In this document: positions 1 through 5,442 of the stretch, piece after piece
How the letters are laid out: each line of letters starts with the position of its first letter
How positions within the stretch are numbered: position 1 is the stretch's first letter
Origin: a virus
IMG/VR virus record: IMGVR_UViG_3300020281_000009
Location: 1-33,573 of that record
Length of the DNA: 33,573 nucleotides
Strand: one strand, 5' to 3'
Made by a program: the position numbers and the translations under genes
The notes under the pieces: model-generated
Databases searched by the model: none
What the model was told of the DNA's origin: nothing
The model's input: the letters and a program-made list of their open reading frames with translations, nothing else

Positions 1-77
1 TCTCAGGTGGTATTGGTGGCTCTGTTGTAATTATATCTTCAGGTATTGTATCAAGCTGACAACATCCATGAAAATAA
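1..77. repeat. 77-bp direct terminal repeat, left copy
   Basis: Bases 1-77 are identical to 33497-33573. The repeat lies inside the coding sequence of the YqaJ-type exonuclease and keeps its frame, so joining the ends restores a full gene. A perfect repeat of exactly 77 bases matches a k-mer size commonly used by assemblers, so it most likely marks contig circularity and not a physical phage terminus. Confidence 0.97.
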
Positions 78-661
78 GAAGCTAAACCTATTAATTCTTC
101 CTGATACTTGGTATCTATAGTAACTTCCTCAACAATAGGCTCAGAACCTGCCCTAATGATACTTAATACACCTTTTTCTACTGGTTTTCCTAGCTTTTCA
201 GATAACAAGTAAGCATTCCAATTTAGCTGAGGTGTATAATATTTCAGTAATCTTGGTATGACATCAGCATAGGTTTCATCCATCATAGGTCTTCCAAGAG
301 TAAATTTAGCATCAACAACTGCTATTTGATTATCATAATTTTTAATAACACCATCTAAAGTACACCTCATAAAACTATGTTTTTTTGAAGTCAAAACCTT
401 TTGGTGCATTGAGATGTCATAACCATATTTCCTAGATATCCAAGCAAGGTTCAGCGCCTCTGTAACATTTCCCATCATTACTGGAAAAATAGTAGTAAGA
501 TCCTTGTCCATAATCTTGCCAGTTTTGGTTTCCCAAAGCTCATTAATTAAAGCCTGATCTCCAGTAGCAAGTATATTAATTTCAGAACCACCGATGTATT
601 TTTTTCTTTCTTTTAGTTCTTTTTCGTCAAAACTAAACTTTTCAAAAAATGAATTAGACAT
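1..661 (-). CDS. YqaJ-type viral exonuclease, 5' part (continues at 33496-33291)
   Basis: This is the N-terminal 220 residues of a 288-residue protein whose gene runs off the left edge and continues at 33496-33291. It is a lambda-type (YqaJ/PD-(D/E)XK) alkaline exonuclease, which resects double-stranded DNA from 5' ends to make 3' tails for annealing. Visible motifs, counted from the ATG at 661, are GGSE at 24-27, a GNxxE helix with E68, TLDG with D103, D117-A-K119 as the D/E-x-K pair, and YTPQLN with Q145. The order and spacing fit the family. It is the first gene of the leftward recombination operon, followed by an annealing protein. A predicted promoter overlapping a palindromic operator ends about 5 nt before the ATG, so the message may be leaderless. 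No Shine-Dalgarno is evident. Confidence 0.88.
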   Translation of the reverse strand, partial: MSNSFFEKFSFDEKELKERKKYIGGSEINILATGDQALINELWETKTGKIMDKDLTTIFPVMMGNVTEALNLAWISRKYGYDISMHQKVLTSKKHSFMRCTLDGVIKNYDNQIAVVDAKFTLGRPMMDETYADVIPRLLKYYTPQLNWNAYLLSEKLGKPVEKGVLSIIRAGSEPIVEEVTIDTKYQEELIGLASYFHGCCQLDTIPEDIITTEPPIPPE

Positions 662-666
662 AATTA

Positions 667-695
667 TTTATAACCAATAGTAATATATATTACAA
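667..695 (-). promoter_or_regulatory. Predicted promoter of the exonuclease operon
   Basis: Read leftward, TTGTAA (695-690) and TATAAA (672-667) are separated by 17 nt. The ATG at 661 lies 5 nt beyond the -10 box, so transcription would begin at or next to the start codon. The palindrome at 680-693 fills the spacer and the edge of the -35 box. Prediction from pattern only; a second -10-like box lies further upstream, in 724-735. Confidence 0.5.
680..693. promoter_or_regulatory. Palindromic operator GTAATATATATTAC
   Basis: A perfect 14-bp palindrome. The same 14 bp, within an identical 16-mer, recur at 3493-3508 upstream of the small membrane-protein gene. The half-site GTAATA/TATTAC is shared with the cI/cro operators. 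It sits inside the predicted exonuclease promoter, where binding would block RNA polymerase. Confidence 0.6.
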
Positions 696-696
696 G

Positions 697-717
697 TTAT
701 TACTAAAAAAGTAATAA
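697..717. promoter_or_regulatory. Second operator-like inverted repeat upstream of the exonuclease operon
   Basis: TTATTAC (697-703) and GTAATAA (711-717) form a perfect 7-bp inverted repeat with a 7-bp spacer. The TATTAC/GTAATA half-sites match the other proposed operators. It lies just upstream of the predicted -35 box of the exonuclease promoter. The remaining sequence to 800 is very AT-rich, with no gene seen. Confidence 0.5.
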
Positions 718-800
718 TTTTATTTAATTATAAATAATTTTAGATATAATGATTTTAACCTAATTAAGATTTTTAGGCTATATAATGTAAAGATGAAGTG

Positions 801-824
801 AGGGGGTGTAAAAACCCCCTTTTT
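801..824 (+). terminator. G/C-rich hairpin downstream of the repressor gene
   Basis: AGGGGG (801-806) pairs with CCCCCT (815-820) around an 8-nt loop, followed by TTTT on the plus strand. The repressor stop codon is at 823-825 on the minus strand, so the hairpin also sits at the end of that transcript, although the downstream minus-strand sequence is not T-rich. As a plus-strand terminator it would stop any rightward transcript from entering cI antisense. Confidence 0.55.
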
Positions 825-1437
825 AATATATCTGCCTTAATCCAACAACTGCATGAATACGACCAATATCTTTTTTTAAAATTTTTATATGATCATCTGC
901 TTGATAAGTGGCGCATAAATAATGATCATCTCCCTCTGAGATCAAACATTGAAGAGTTGCAATCTCTTGGTCATCTTCAAAGATTGAGATAAGTATTTCA
1001 TTTTCATTAGATATTTTTTTGATTGGATCTATGTAAATCAATTCACCATGATTAAATCTTGGTTGCATTTCATTACCAACAACAAAGCAGCTATAAGCTG
1101 ATGGACTATCTTTTAGATAATCAGGTCTTTCTGTTGTTGAAGCAAATTTATTAGATATATTAATTTTTTTACCATCTAAAGTAGGCATACCATAAACTGG
1201 TAAGTTTACTGGTATATTATTATAGACAATTTCATCTATTGTTTTTTGCCCTGAGTAGATTTCTTGAGTTTTTACTTTAAATAGTTCAGATAGTTTAGCT
1301 AAGTATTTGGTTGGGTCTACATTTCCCCTCTCCATCCTACAATATAAGCCTTGAGATATATCTAAATGTTTTGATATTTCAGATTGTGATAGATTATTCG
1401 ATAACCTTAATTTGTGTAAATTGTTTGAGTGTCGCAC
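823..1437 (-). CDS. CI-like repressor, HTH plus S24-like domain lacking catalytic residues
   Basis: A 204-residue lysogeny repressor candidate. Residues 5-60 form a helix-turn-helix DNA-binding domain (LSQSEISKHLDISQGLYCRM). Residues 78-204 resemble the LexA/CI S24 dimerisation and self-cleavage domain. In that family a G-D-S-M motif carries the catalytic serine; here it reads G-N-E-M, with E123 at the serine position. The catalytic lysine normally found in a T-L-K-R-L context is replaced in TLQCL by Q163. RecA-stimulated self-cleavage is therefore unlikely, though dimerisation could remain. The start is GTG at 1437 with GGGAG about 7 nt upstream. The gene is divergent from cro across three operator-like sites, the usual arrangement for a lambda-type immunity region. 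Confidence 0.88.
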   Translation of the reverse strand: MRHSNNLHKLRLSNNLSQSEISKHLDISQGLYCRMERGNVDPTKYLAKLSELFKVKTQEIYSGQKTIDEIVYNNIPVNLPVYGMPTLDGKKINISNKFASTTERPDYLKDSPSAYSCFVVGNEMQPRFNHGELIYIDPIKKISNENEILISIFEDDQEIATLQCLISEGDDHYLCATYQADDHIKILKKDIGRIHAVVGLRQIY

Positions 1438-1531
1438 GATCTTCTCCCTTGTAACAGTTTTGAAAAATCATAGACAGACACCTTAACCAAAAAGAGATCA
1501 TTTCATTTTCATCCTTTAATTGTGTTAATTA

Positions 1532-1549
1532 TATAACTATAAGGTATAT
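1532..1549. promoter_or_regulatory. Repressor operator O1 (cI side)
   Basis: TATAAC-TATAAG-GTATAT. It shares TATWACTATAAGGTA with the site at 1636-1653. It lies next to TATAAT on the minus strand (about 1555-1550), a possible -10 box for the repressor gene, so it could mediate autoregulation. The rest of 1438-1530 shows no gene. Confidence 0.55.
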
Positions 1550-1607
1550 TATATAACCTAAAAAATAATAATTAATACAAAAAAAAACTAAACTTGTTAA
1601 ATAATAT

Positions 1608-1635
1608 TTGACAATAATTACCTCTTAGTTATAAA
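1608..1635 (+). promoter_or_regulatory. Predicted early rightward promoter (cro/replication operon)
   Basis: A consensus -35 box, TTGACA (1608-1613), is followed by TATAAA (1630-1635) at 16-bp spacing. Operator O2 fills the space between the boxes and O3 covers the expected transcription start. Transcription would begin near 1642, about 40 nt before the cro ATG. This is the strongest promoter match in the immunity region. Confidence 0.72.
1616..1633. promoter_or_regulatory. Repressor operator O2, between -35 and -10
   Basis: AATTAC-CTCTTA-GTTATA. On the minus strand it reads TATAAC-TAAGAG-GTAATT, which matches O1 and O3. Its centre is 20 bp from that of O3, so dimers on the two sites would lie about two helical turns apart, as expected for cooperative binding. 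Confidence 0.6.
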
Positions 1636-1653
1636 TATTACTATAAGGTAATA
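1636..1653. promoter_or_regulatory. Repressor operator O3, at the start site
   Basis: TATTAC-TATAAG-GTAATA. The two 6-bp arms are exact inverted repeats with a 6-bp spacer. This is the most symmetric copy in the immunity region and defines the consensus half-site. It covers the predicted transcription start of the cro operon. Confidence 0.62.
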
Positions 1654-1682
1654 ATTAAAGCACAATATATAGTTTTTTATCA

Positions 1683-1877
1683 ATGAAGTTAATACAATAT
1701 CTTGTCCAAAACGAAATAAGTCAGAAAAAATTAGCAGAATTATTGCAAGTATCACAACCAACTATTCATAAGTGGTTAAATGATAAAGCGATTCCATCAG
1801 GTAGAAGAATTGTTGAAATTGAACGATTAACAGATGGAAAAGTCAGCGCAAAGGATTTTTTCAATGGGAAAGCCTAG
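1683..1877 (+). CDS. Cro-like regulator
   Basis: A 64-residue single helix-turn-helix protein. The recognition segment is within LAELLQVSQPTIHKWLNDK, followed by an acidic/basic tail, as in Cro and YdaS-like proteins. It is the first gene of the rightward early operon, divergent from the CI-like repressor, and should bind the same operators to switch off repressor synthesis and favour lytic growth. There is no clear Shine-Dalgarno before the ATG. The 3' end overlaps the resolvase gene by 14 nt, which suggests translational coupling. Size, position and HTH together make the Cro role likely; the alternative, a CII-like activator, cannot be excluded. Confidence 0.82.
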   Translation: MKLIQYLVQNEISQKKLAELLQVSQPTIHKWLNDKAIPSGRRIVEIERLTDGKVSAKDFFNGKA

Positions 1878-2193
1878 CAGAGATAAAGGTTACAGAACCG
1901 AAAACTCTGTGAGGAAAGCAGCACTTATTAATAATCTAAAAGCCTATCGAGTGCCATTGTCAGGTGGTGGCTCTATTAAAGGCGATGTTATCATCAACAA
2001 TGACATTGAAGAGTGGGTCTTAGAAGTAAAGTGCAGGGCAAATGGGTTTAAGGAAATCTACAAGTGGATTGAAAACAATGATGCTTTGATTATCAAAGCT
2101 GATAACAAGAAGGCACTTGCAGTTTTAGATATGAATGATTTTTTTAATATTTTATCGACACAGAAGAAAAAAGGAGAGGCTGATGTCACTTGA
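1864..2193 (+). CDS. Hjc/RecU-type Holliday-junction resolvase-like nuclease
   Basis: A 109-residue PD-(D/E)XK nuclease candidate. From the ATG at 1864 it begins with basic RDKGYRTE containing E13, has RVPLSGGGSIKGDV with D41 at 30-42, and E54-V-K56 (LEVKC), matching the E, D, ExK catalytic pattern of archaeal Hjc-like resolvases. It probably cuts branched DNA made during phage replication and recombination. I prefer the ATG at 1864, which has AAAGGA upstream, over an in-frame ATG at 1834, because the family begins near the RxKG motif. The last codons overlap the replication initiator start at 2183. A general PDDEXK phage nuclease is the main alternative. Confidence 0.72.
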   Translation: MGKPSRDKGYRTENSVRKAALINNLKAYRVPLSGGGSIKGDVIINNDIEEWVLEVKCRANGFKEIYKWIENNDALIIKADNKKALAVLDMNDFFNILSTQKKKGEADVT

Positions 2194-2830
2194 TGCTATG
2201 AAATGGGCATTTGATCAAGAAACTAAAGATGCAACTGCGAAGCTAGTTTTGGTTGCCATAGCTGATCATTTTAATGAGGATCTAGGGTATTCGGAATGGA
2301 GTTCTTATCAAAGGATTGCCAAGATAGGTTGTTGTTCTGAGAAAACAGTACAAAGAAAGATCAATGAACTTGTAGCATTAGGTTTTATCAATAAAGTGCA
2401 GAGAGGTTTTAGTAAGCCAAATGTGTATTATCTGCCCATGTATCAGGTGTATAAGAAGAAGCAGGAGATGCTCCATTCAGGTCAATTTGACCAGTCCATT
2501 CAGGACAAGGCTGCCCAATCCATACAGGACATGGGTGTCCAACATGGAGTGGACAAGGCTGTCCAGTCAGGAGTGGACATGGGTGTCCAACAAACACAAT
2601 ATAACACAATTACCAACACAAATAAGTTTGGTGGACATTTGAAAAAAGAATTAAGCTTCAAGCAAAAAAGATACATTGATGTTTTGATAGATAAGATTGC
2701 AGAAAAAGCAAAACATGATCCTCAATATGCTTATGAAAATTATGAGGCATTACGAGAGAAAATGAAGAATGGAATGCTAAAAAAAGATGGGTCTTTCGAA
2801 GAGTTGTTAAAAGTTTATAAGTTGGATTAG
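2183..2830 (+). CDS. Phage replication initiator with embedded iterons (lambda O-like)
   Basis: A 215-residue protein with an N-terminal winged-helix domain (about residues 1-90), including SSYQRIAKIGCCSEKTVQRK, typical of phage replication proteins that bind their own origin. Residues about 98-136 are five tandem 8-residue repeats such as SIQDMGVQ and SGVDMGVQ, encoded by the iterons described below. A C-terminal helical segment (about 150-215) may contact host replication proteins. The start at 2183 is set by a strong AAGGAGAGG 4 nt upstream; an in-frame ATG at 2135 lies inside the upstream gene and is less likely. No phage helicase or primase is seen, so host enzymes are probably recruited. 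The layout parallels lambda gene O with its internal ori. Confidence 0.8.
   Translation: MSLDAMKWAFDQETKDATAKLVLVAIADHFNEDLGYSEWSSYQRIAKIGCCSEKTVQRKINELVALGFINKVQRGFSKPNVYYLPMYQVYKKKQEMLHSGQFDQSIQDKAAQSIQDMGVQHGVDKAVQSGVDMGVQQTQYNTITNTNKFGGHLKKELSFKQKRYIDVLIDKIAEKAKHDPQYAYENYEALREKMKNGMLKKDGSFEELLKVYKLD
2480..2588 (+). repeat. Five 24-bp iterons: predicted replication origin core
   Basis: Five short inverted repeats start at 2480, 2503, 2527, 2551 and 2575, a spacing of 23-24 bp. Four are variants of GGACA-nnGG/nGGC-TGTCC, for example GGACATGGGTGTCC at 2527-2540 and 2575-2588 and GGACAAGGCTGTCC at 2551-2564; the first is GGTCAATTTGACC. Each is a near-palindrome about two helical turns from the next, as expected for an initiator-binding array. 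They lie in frame inside the initiator gene. Confidence 0.75.
2586..2625 (+). other. G-free A/C-rich stretch beside the iterons: possible unwinding element
   Basis: These 40 bases contain no G on the plus strand and are mainly A and C, directly after the last iteron. In lambda a strand-asymmetric AT-rich segment adjacent to the iterons melts first. Position and composition suggest the same role here. The stretch is also coding, and translates to a polar Q/T/N-rich segment. Confidence 0.5.
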
Positions 2831-3333
2831 TGAAAAAGAAAAAGCAGAAGTATAATATTAAAACTGAGAGGGTTTTACCTACTCCTGAGTTCCTGCAGAA
2901 GTTTGATGTTGTTGAACAGAAAACTGATAGAGCAGGTGAAACAAGGATGAGGGTTACAAACCAAACATGGCTTGATATTTATTTGAAAAAAGAAGTTATT
3001 ACCTATGCACATTTTATTCACGCTCAAAGGTTTCATTCTATTTGGGAAGGCGCTCAGTTCAGAGGTTCTGTTACAACGACACTAAAGCCAGTTATGTCAG
3101 GTAATACCAAAGCTGAGATGACACAAAGACAAGCAGCTTGTGTAGCTGATTATAATAAGATTGCTCGTAGTATGGGAAAGATAACCTTTGATATACTTAG
3201 AGCAGTTATTATTGATAACTGGTCAGCTTCAGACTGGGCAAGGAGAAACAAAAGGGCAAAGAAAGCAGCACCTGAGTTGTTTAGGATTGCTCTTGATGAA
3301 TTAGAAGATGTTTTTAAAAATTTTAAAAGTTAG
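2830..3333 (+). CDS. DUF6456-like putative regulator, 167 aa
   Basis: The start is GTG at 2830, overlapping the TAG of the initiator by one base, so the two are likely coupled. The protein begins with a lysine-rich tail (KKKKQK). From about residue 75 to 165 it has a helical domain with conserved-looking features: RQAACVADYNKIARSMGKI, then FDILRAVIIDNWSASDWARR, then ALDELEDVF. This arrangement resembles DUF6456-type domains of alphaproteobacteria, which have helix-turn-helix character. A role in transcription or replication control is inferred from its place in the early operon. It occupies the position of lambda gene P but shows no helicase-loader motif. Family assignment is by eye. Confidence 0.55.
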   Translation: MKKKKQKYNIKTERVLPTPEFLQKFDVVEQKTDRAGETRMRVTNQTWLDIYLKKEVITYAHFIHAQRFHSIWEGAQFRGSVTTTLKPVMSGNTKAEMTQRQAACVADYNKIARSMGKITFDILRAVIIDNWSASDWARRNKRAKKAAPELFRIALDELEDVFKNFKS

Positions 3334-3479
3334 AAAACAATCCAAAGAAATAACATTCCCATACAACAAACAAGAAAAGCTATAGCTCCTAAACTTTCTT
3401 TTGCTAAAGTTAAAGCTATGGATTCTTCTTTTTGTGGTGTAGCTTCTTGGATGTGTCTTATAATATTTTTGTGTAACAT
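3330..3479 (-). CDS. 49-residue single-span membrane protein
   Basis: A short leftward gene: the ATG at 3479 is preceded by GAGGAG at 7-nt spacing, a strong ribosome-binding site. The N-terminal about 28 residues are polar and charged (HKNIIRHIQEATPQKEES); the C-terminal about 20 form one hydrophobic helix, LGAIAFLVCCMGMLFLWIVF, ending at the C-terminus. It is therefore a tail-anchored or N-in membrane peptide. Its stop overlaps the stop of the convergent 167-residue gene. The promoter region carries two operators, so it is probably repressed in the lysogen. Superinfection-exclusion factor, toxin or accessory holin are possible roles; no family is recognised. Confidence 0.72.
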   Translation of the reverse strand: MLHKNIIRHIQEATPQKEESIALTLAKESLGAIAFLVCCMGMLFLWIVF

Positions 3480-3493
3480 GATATGCTCCTCAA

Positions 3494-3507
3494 GTAATAT
3501 ATATTAC
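3494..3507. promoter_or_regulatory. Palindromic operator GTAATATATATTAC, second copy
   Basis: Identical to the operator at 680-693, including one flanking base on each side (16 bases in total). It lies just downstream of the predicted -10 box of the membrane-protein promoter. Confidence 0.6.
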
Positions 3508-3509
3508 AT

Positions 3510-3537
3510 ATAATATGCTTATTAGGTAATAATGCAA
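3510..3537 (-). promoter_or_regulatory. Predicted promoter of the 49-residue membrane protein
   Basis: Read leftward, TTGCAT (3537-3532) and TATTAT (3515-3510) are 16 bp apart. The operator at 3519-3532 fills the spacer and the palindrome at 3494-3507 lies at the predicted start site. The same TTGCAT-N16 arrangement over an operator occurs at 29539-29566. Confidence 0.5.
3519..3532. promoter_or_regulatory. Operator TTATTA-GG-TAATAA
   Basis: A perfect 6-bp inverted repeat with a GG centre, between the -35 and -10 boxes of the leftward membrane-protein promoter. A near copy, TATTAGGTAATA, occurs at 29544-29555. A single half-site, GTAATA, at 3546-3551 continues toward the methyltransferase promoter. 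Confidence 0.55.
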
Positions 3538-3554
3538 GTCATTAAGTAATATAG

Positions 3555-3609
3555 TTGACAAGAGGAACTCTGTTTGGTAGCTTTTTATCAGAATGGGGAA
3601 TTGCCCATT
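3555..3609 (+). promoter_or_regulatory. Putative methyltransferase promoter and leader hairpin
   Basis: A consensus TTGACA lies at 3555-3560, but the -10 region 17 bp on (TAGCTT) is poor, so activation may be needed. The predicted leader carries a perfect hairpin: AATGGG (3592-3597), GAATTG loop, CCCATT (3604-3609). No T-tract follows, so it is not a terminator; it may affect translation of the gene at 3636. Confidence 0.4.
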
Positions 3610-3635
3610 GAAACAATTTCAAGATAAAATTTTAG

Positions 3636-4853
3636 ATGAATAATTTAAATATTGAGTATCAGGAAGTTGCTAAACTTACTCCTTATGCAAGGAATAGTCG
3701 TACACATTCTGATGAACAAGTATCTCAAATTGCAGCAAGTATTAAAGAATTTGGTTGGACTAATCCTATTTTAATTGATGAAAAAGATGGGATAATAGCA
3801 GGTCATGGTAGGCTCATGGCAGCGCAAAGGCTTAATGAAGCTAATGTGCCAACAATTAGGCTATCAGGCTTAACAGAGGCGCAGAAAAAGGCTTATGTTA
3901 TAGCTGATAATAAATTGGCTTTGAATGCAGGTTGGGATGAAGAAATGTTGGCTGTTGAAGTAGAAGAGCTTTTAGGTGAGGGTTATGATTTATCTTTAAC
4001 TGGTTTTTCAGAGAAAGAGATTAACAATATACTTTCAGCTAATGGAACAGATTACGAAGGACTTACCGATGAGGATGAAGTTCCTGAAGTAGATAAAACA
4101 ACTATTAAAGCAGGTGATATGTTTGCTTTAGGTCAGCATAGGATTATTTGTGGTGATAGTTTAAAAAAAGAAACTTTAGATCAATTATTACAAAAAGAAA
4201 CAATAGATTTATTATTAACTGATCCACCTTATGGTGTTAATTATTCCCAAAAAAACGAGTTCTTAAATAAATGGGATAAAGGCAATAGGGTTCAAAGAGA
4301 TATAAAAAACGATGAAATAGAAGATTTAGAAAGCTTTTGTACAGAGTTTTTAAATATAATTCCTTTTAGTCAGTATAATATTTGTTATGTATTTATGGGT
4401 GGACAAAAGCTACATCATTTAAGAACAGCTTTTGATGCAAGTAATTTAAACTTTAGTCAGTATTTAATTTGGAATAAAAATAATCATGTTTTAGGTAGAA
4501 ACGATTATTATCCTAAACATGAGTTTATATGCTATGGATGGAAAAATAAGCATAAATTTTATGGCAGCTCTAGCACTACAGTTCTAGACTTTGATAAACC
4601 TTTAAAAAGTGACTTACATCCTACAATGAAACCAGTAGCTTTACTGGAAAAACTAATTAATGATGGATCATTACCTAATCAAAATGTTTATGAACCTTTT
4701 TTGGGTAGTGGATCAACTTTAATAGCTTGTGAAAAAACTAATAGGAAATGTTTAGGAATAGAGTTAGAGCCACATTATATGCAAGTTATAATCAAAAGAT
4801 GGCAAGACTTTACTGGAAAAAAAGCAGAGAAAATAAATGGCAAGACCTTATAA
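3636..4853 (+). CDS. ParB-like nuclease domain / DNA adenine or N4-cytosine methyltransferase fusion
   Basis: A 405-residue two-domain protein. Residues about 5-110 form a ParB/sulfiredoxin-like domain (NPILIDEKDGIIAGHGRLMA). Residues about 155-400 form a DNA methyltransferase: GDMFALGQHRIICGDS, the catalytic D196-P-P-Y-G, and the AdoMet-binding EPFLGSGST at about 353-361. Motif order (DPPY before FxGxG) fits the beta class. It probably methylates phage or host DNA for protection or for marking packaging or replication sites. It sits directly before the small terminase gene, which it overlaps by 17 nt, linking methylation to packaging. No cognate restriction enzyme is seen. The start lacks a clear Shine-Dalgarno. 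Confidence 0.9.
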   Translation: MNNLNIEYQEVAKLTPYARNSRTHSDEQVSQIAASIKEFGWTNPILIDEKDGIIAGHGRLMAAQRLNEANVPTIRLSGLTEAQKKAYVIADNKLALNAGWDEEMLAVEVEELLGEGYDLSLTGFSEKEINNILSANGTDYEGLTDEDEVPEVDKTTIKAGDMFALGQHRIICGDSLKKETLDQLLQKETIDLLLTDPPYGVNYSQKNEFLNKWDKGNRVQRDIKNDEIEDLESFCTEFLNIIPFSQYNICYVFMGGQKLHHLRTAFDASNLNFSQYLIWNKNNHVLGRNDYYPKHEFICYGWKNKHKFYGSSSTTVLDFDKPLKSDLHPTMKPVALLEKLINDGSLPNQNVYEPFLGSGSTLIACEKTNRKCLGIELEPHYMQVIIKRWQDFTGKKAEKINGKTL

Positions 4854-5322
4854 GACAAACAATAAACAAACACCTGAATTAGAGCAAAAAATACTAACTG
4901 GGATTACAGAGGGTAAATCTTTGCATACGATTTGCAGAGATAAAGATATGCCTGATAGAACAACAATACATAATTGGATTAAAAGAGATCCTATCTTTGC
5001 AGCTAAGTATGATGAGGCTAGAGAGGAACGAGGTAATTATTATGGAGAGAAAGTATCAGAAATAGGCATGGCAGTCTTGGCAGGGAAGTTGGATTACAAT
5101 AATGCTCGTGTGGCAATAGATGCTCTTAAATGGACTGCAGCTAGAATGTCGCCAAAAAACTTTGGAGATAGGATGGAACTTAGTCATAAAGCTGAGGATA
5201 GCTTTGTTGACGCTTTAAAGGGGGTACAAGCTAAGGTTATAGAGCATGAGGAGATAGACAAGCTACCTCCACCACTACACGCACGTGGGGGAAAAAAAGA
5301 GCTAAAAAAGGCAATCCATTAG
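4837..5322 (+). CDS. terS: Terminase small subunit
   Basis: A 161-residue protein with an N-terminal helix-turn-helix (ICRDKDMPDRTTIHNWIKRD, about 34-53), a central helical oligomerisation region (to about 115) and a basic C-terminal tail ending KKELKKAIH. This is the common phage small-terminase layout: it recognises pac/cos DNA and hands it to the large subunit. It overlaps the methyltransferase 3' end, so expression is coupled. It is separated from terL by a 90-120 nt gap that carries att-like repeats. Confidence 0.87.
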   Translation: MARPYKTNNKQTPELEQKILTGITEGKSLHTICRDKDMPDRTTIHNWIKRDPIFAAKYDEAREERGNYYGEKVSEIGMAVLAGKLDYNNARVAIDALKWTAARMSPKNFGDRMELSHKAEDSFVDALKGVQAKVIEHEEIDKLPPPLHARGGKKELKKAIH

Positions 5323-5326
5323 TAAC

Positions 5327-5401
5327 GTCAGGATAAGAGCCTGACATATTTGTAACAATATCAATGGGATAGAGGAAAGTTAGCTATAAAACCATAGCTA
5401 A
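5327..5401. repeat. terS-terL gap with inverted repeats shared with attP
   Basis: Two inverted repeats are present: GTCAGG (5327-5332) with CCTGAC (5340-5345), and TTAGCTAT (5380-5387) with ATAGCTAA (5394-5401). Between them, ATATTTG (5346-5352) and TAACAATATCAAT (5353-5365) recur exactly at 29391-29397 and 29407-29419 in the attP region. ATAGCTAAAC (5394-5403) matches the arm-type repeat of attP. The gap thus looks like a shortened copy of the right side of attP. It could instead hold integrase or packaging sites. Confidence 0.6.
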
Positions 5402-5442
5402 ACATATATTATTTGGTCATACCCCCCCCCTCTGACAAAGCG

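Noticed and set aside
775-824. Small RNA between a TATAAT (781-786) and the hairpin at 801
   Set aside because: No -35 box and a predicted transcript of only about 30 nt; the hairpin is better seen as a terminator at the end of cI.
823-1437. LexA-type SOS repressor
   Set aside because: The domain layout fits, but catalytic Ser and Lys are replaced and the context is a phage immunity region.
2480-2588. CRISPR-like array
   Set aside because: Repeats are only 13-14 bp, spacing is a constant 24 bp with no unique spacer-length DNA, and the frame codes for protein. An iteron array fits better.
2409-2642. ORFs on both strands through the iteron region encoding CP-rich or W/S-rich repeats
   Set aside because: They are frame shadows of the iterons inside the replication initiator; they lack ribosome-binding sites and family features.
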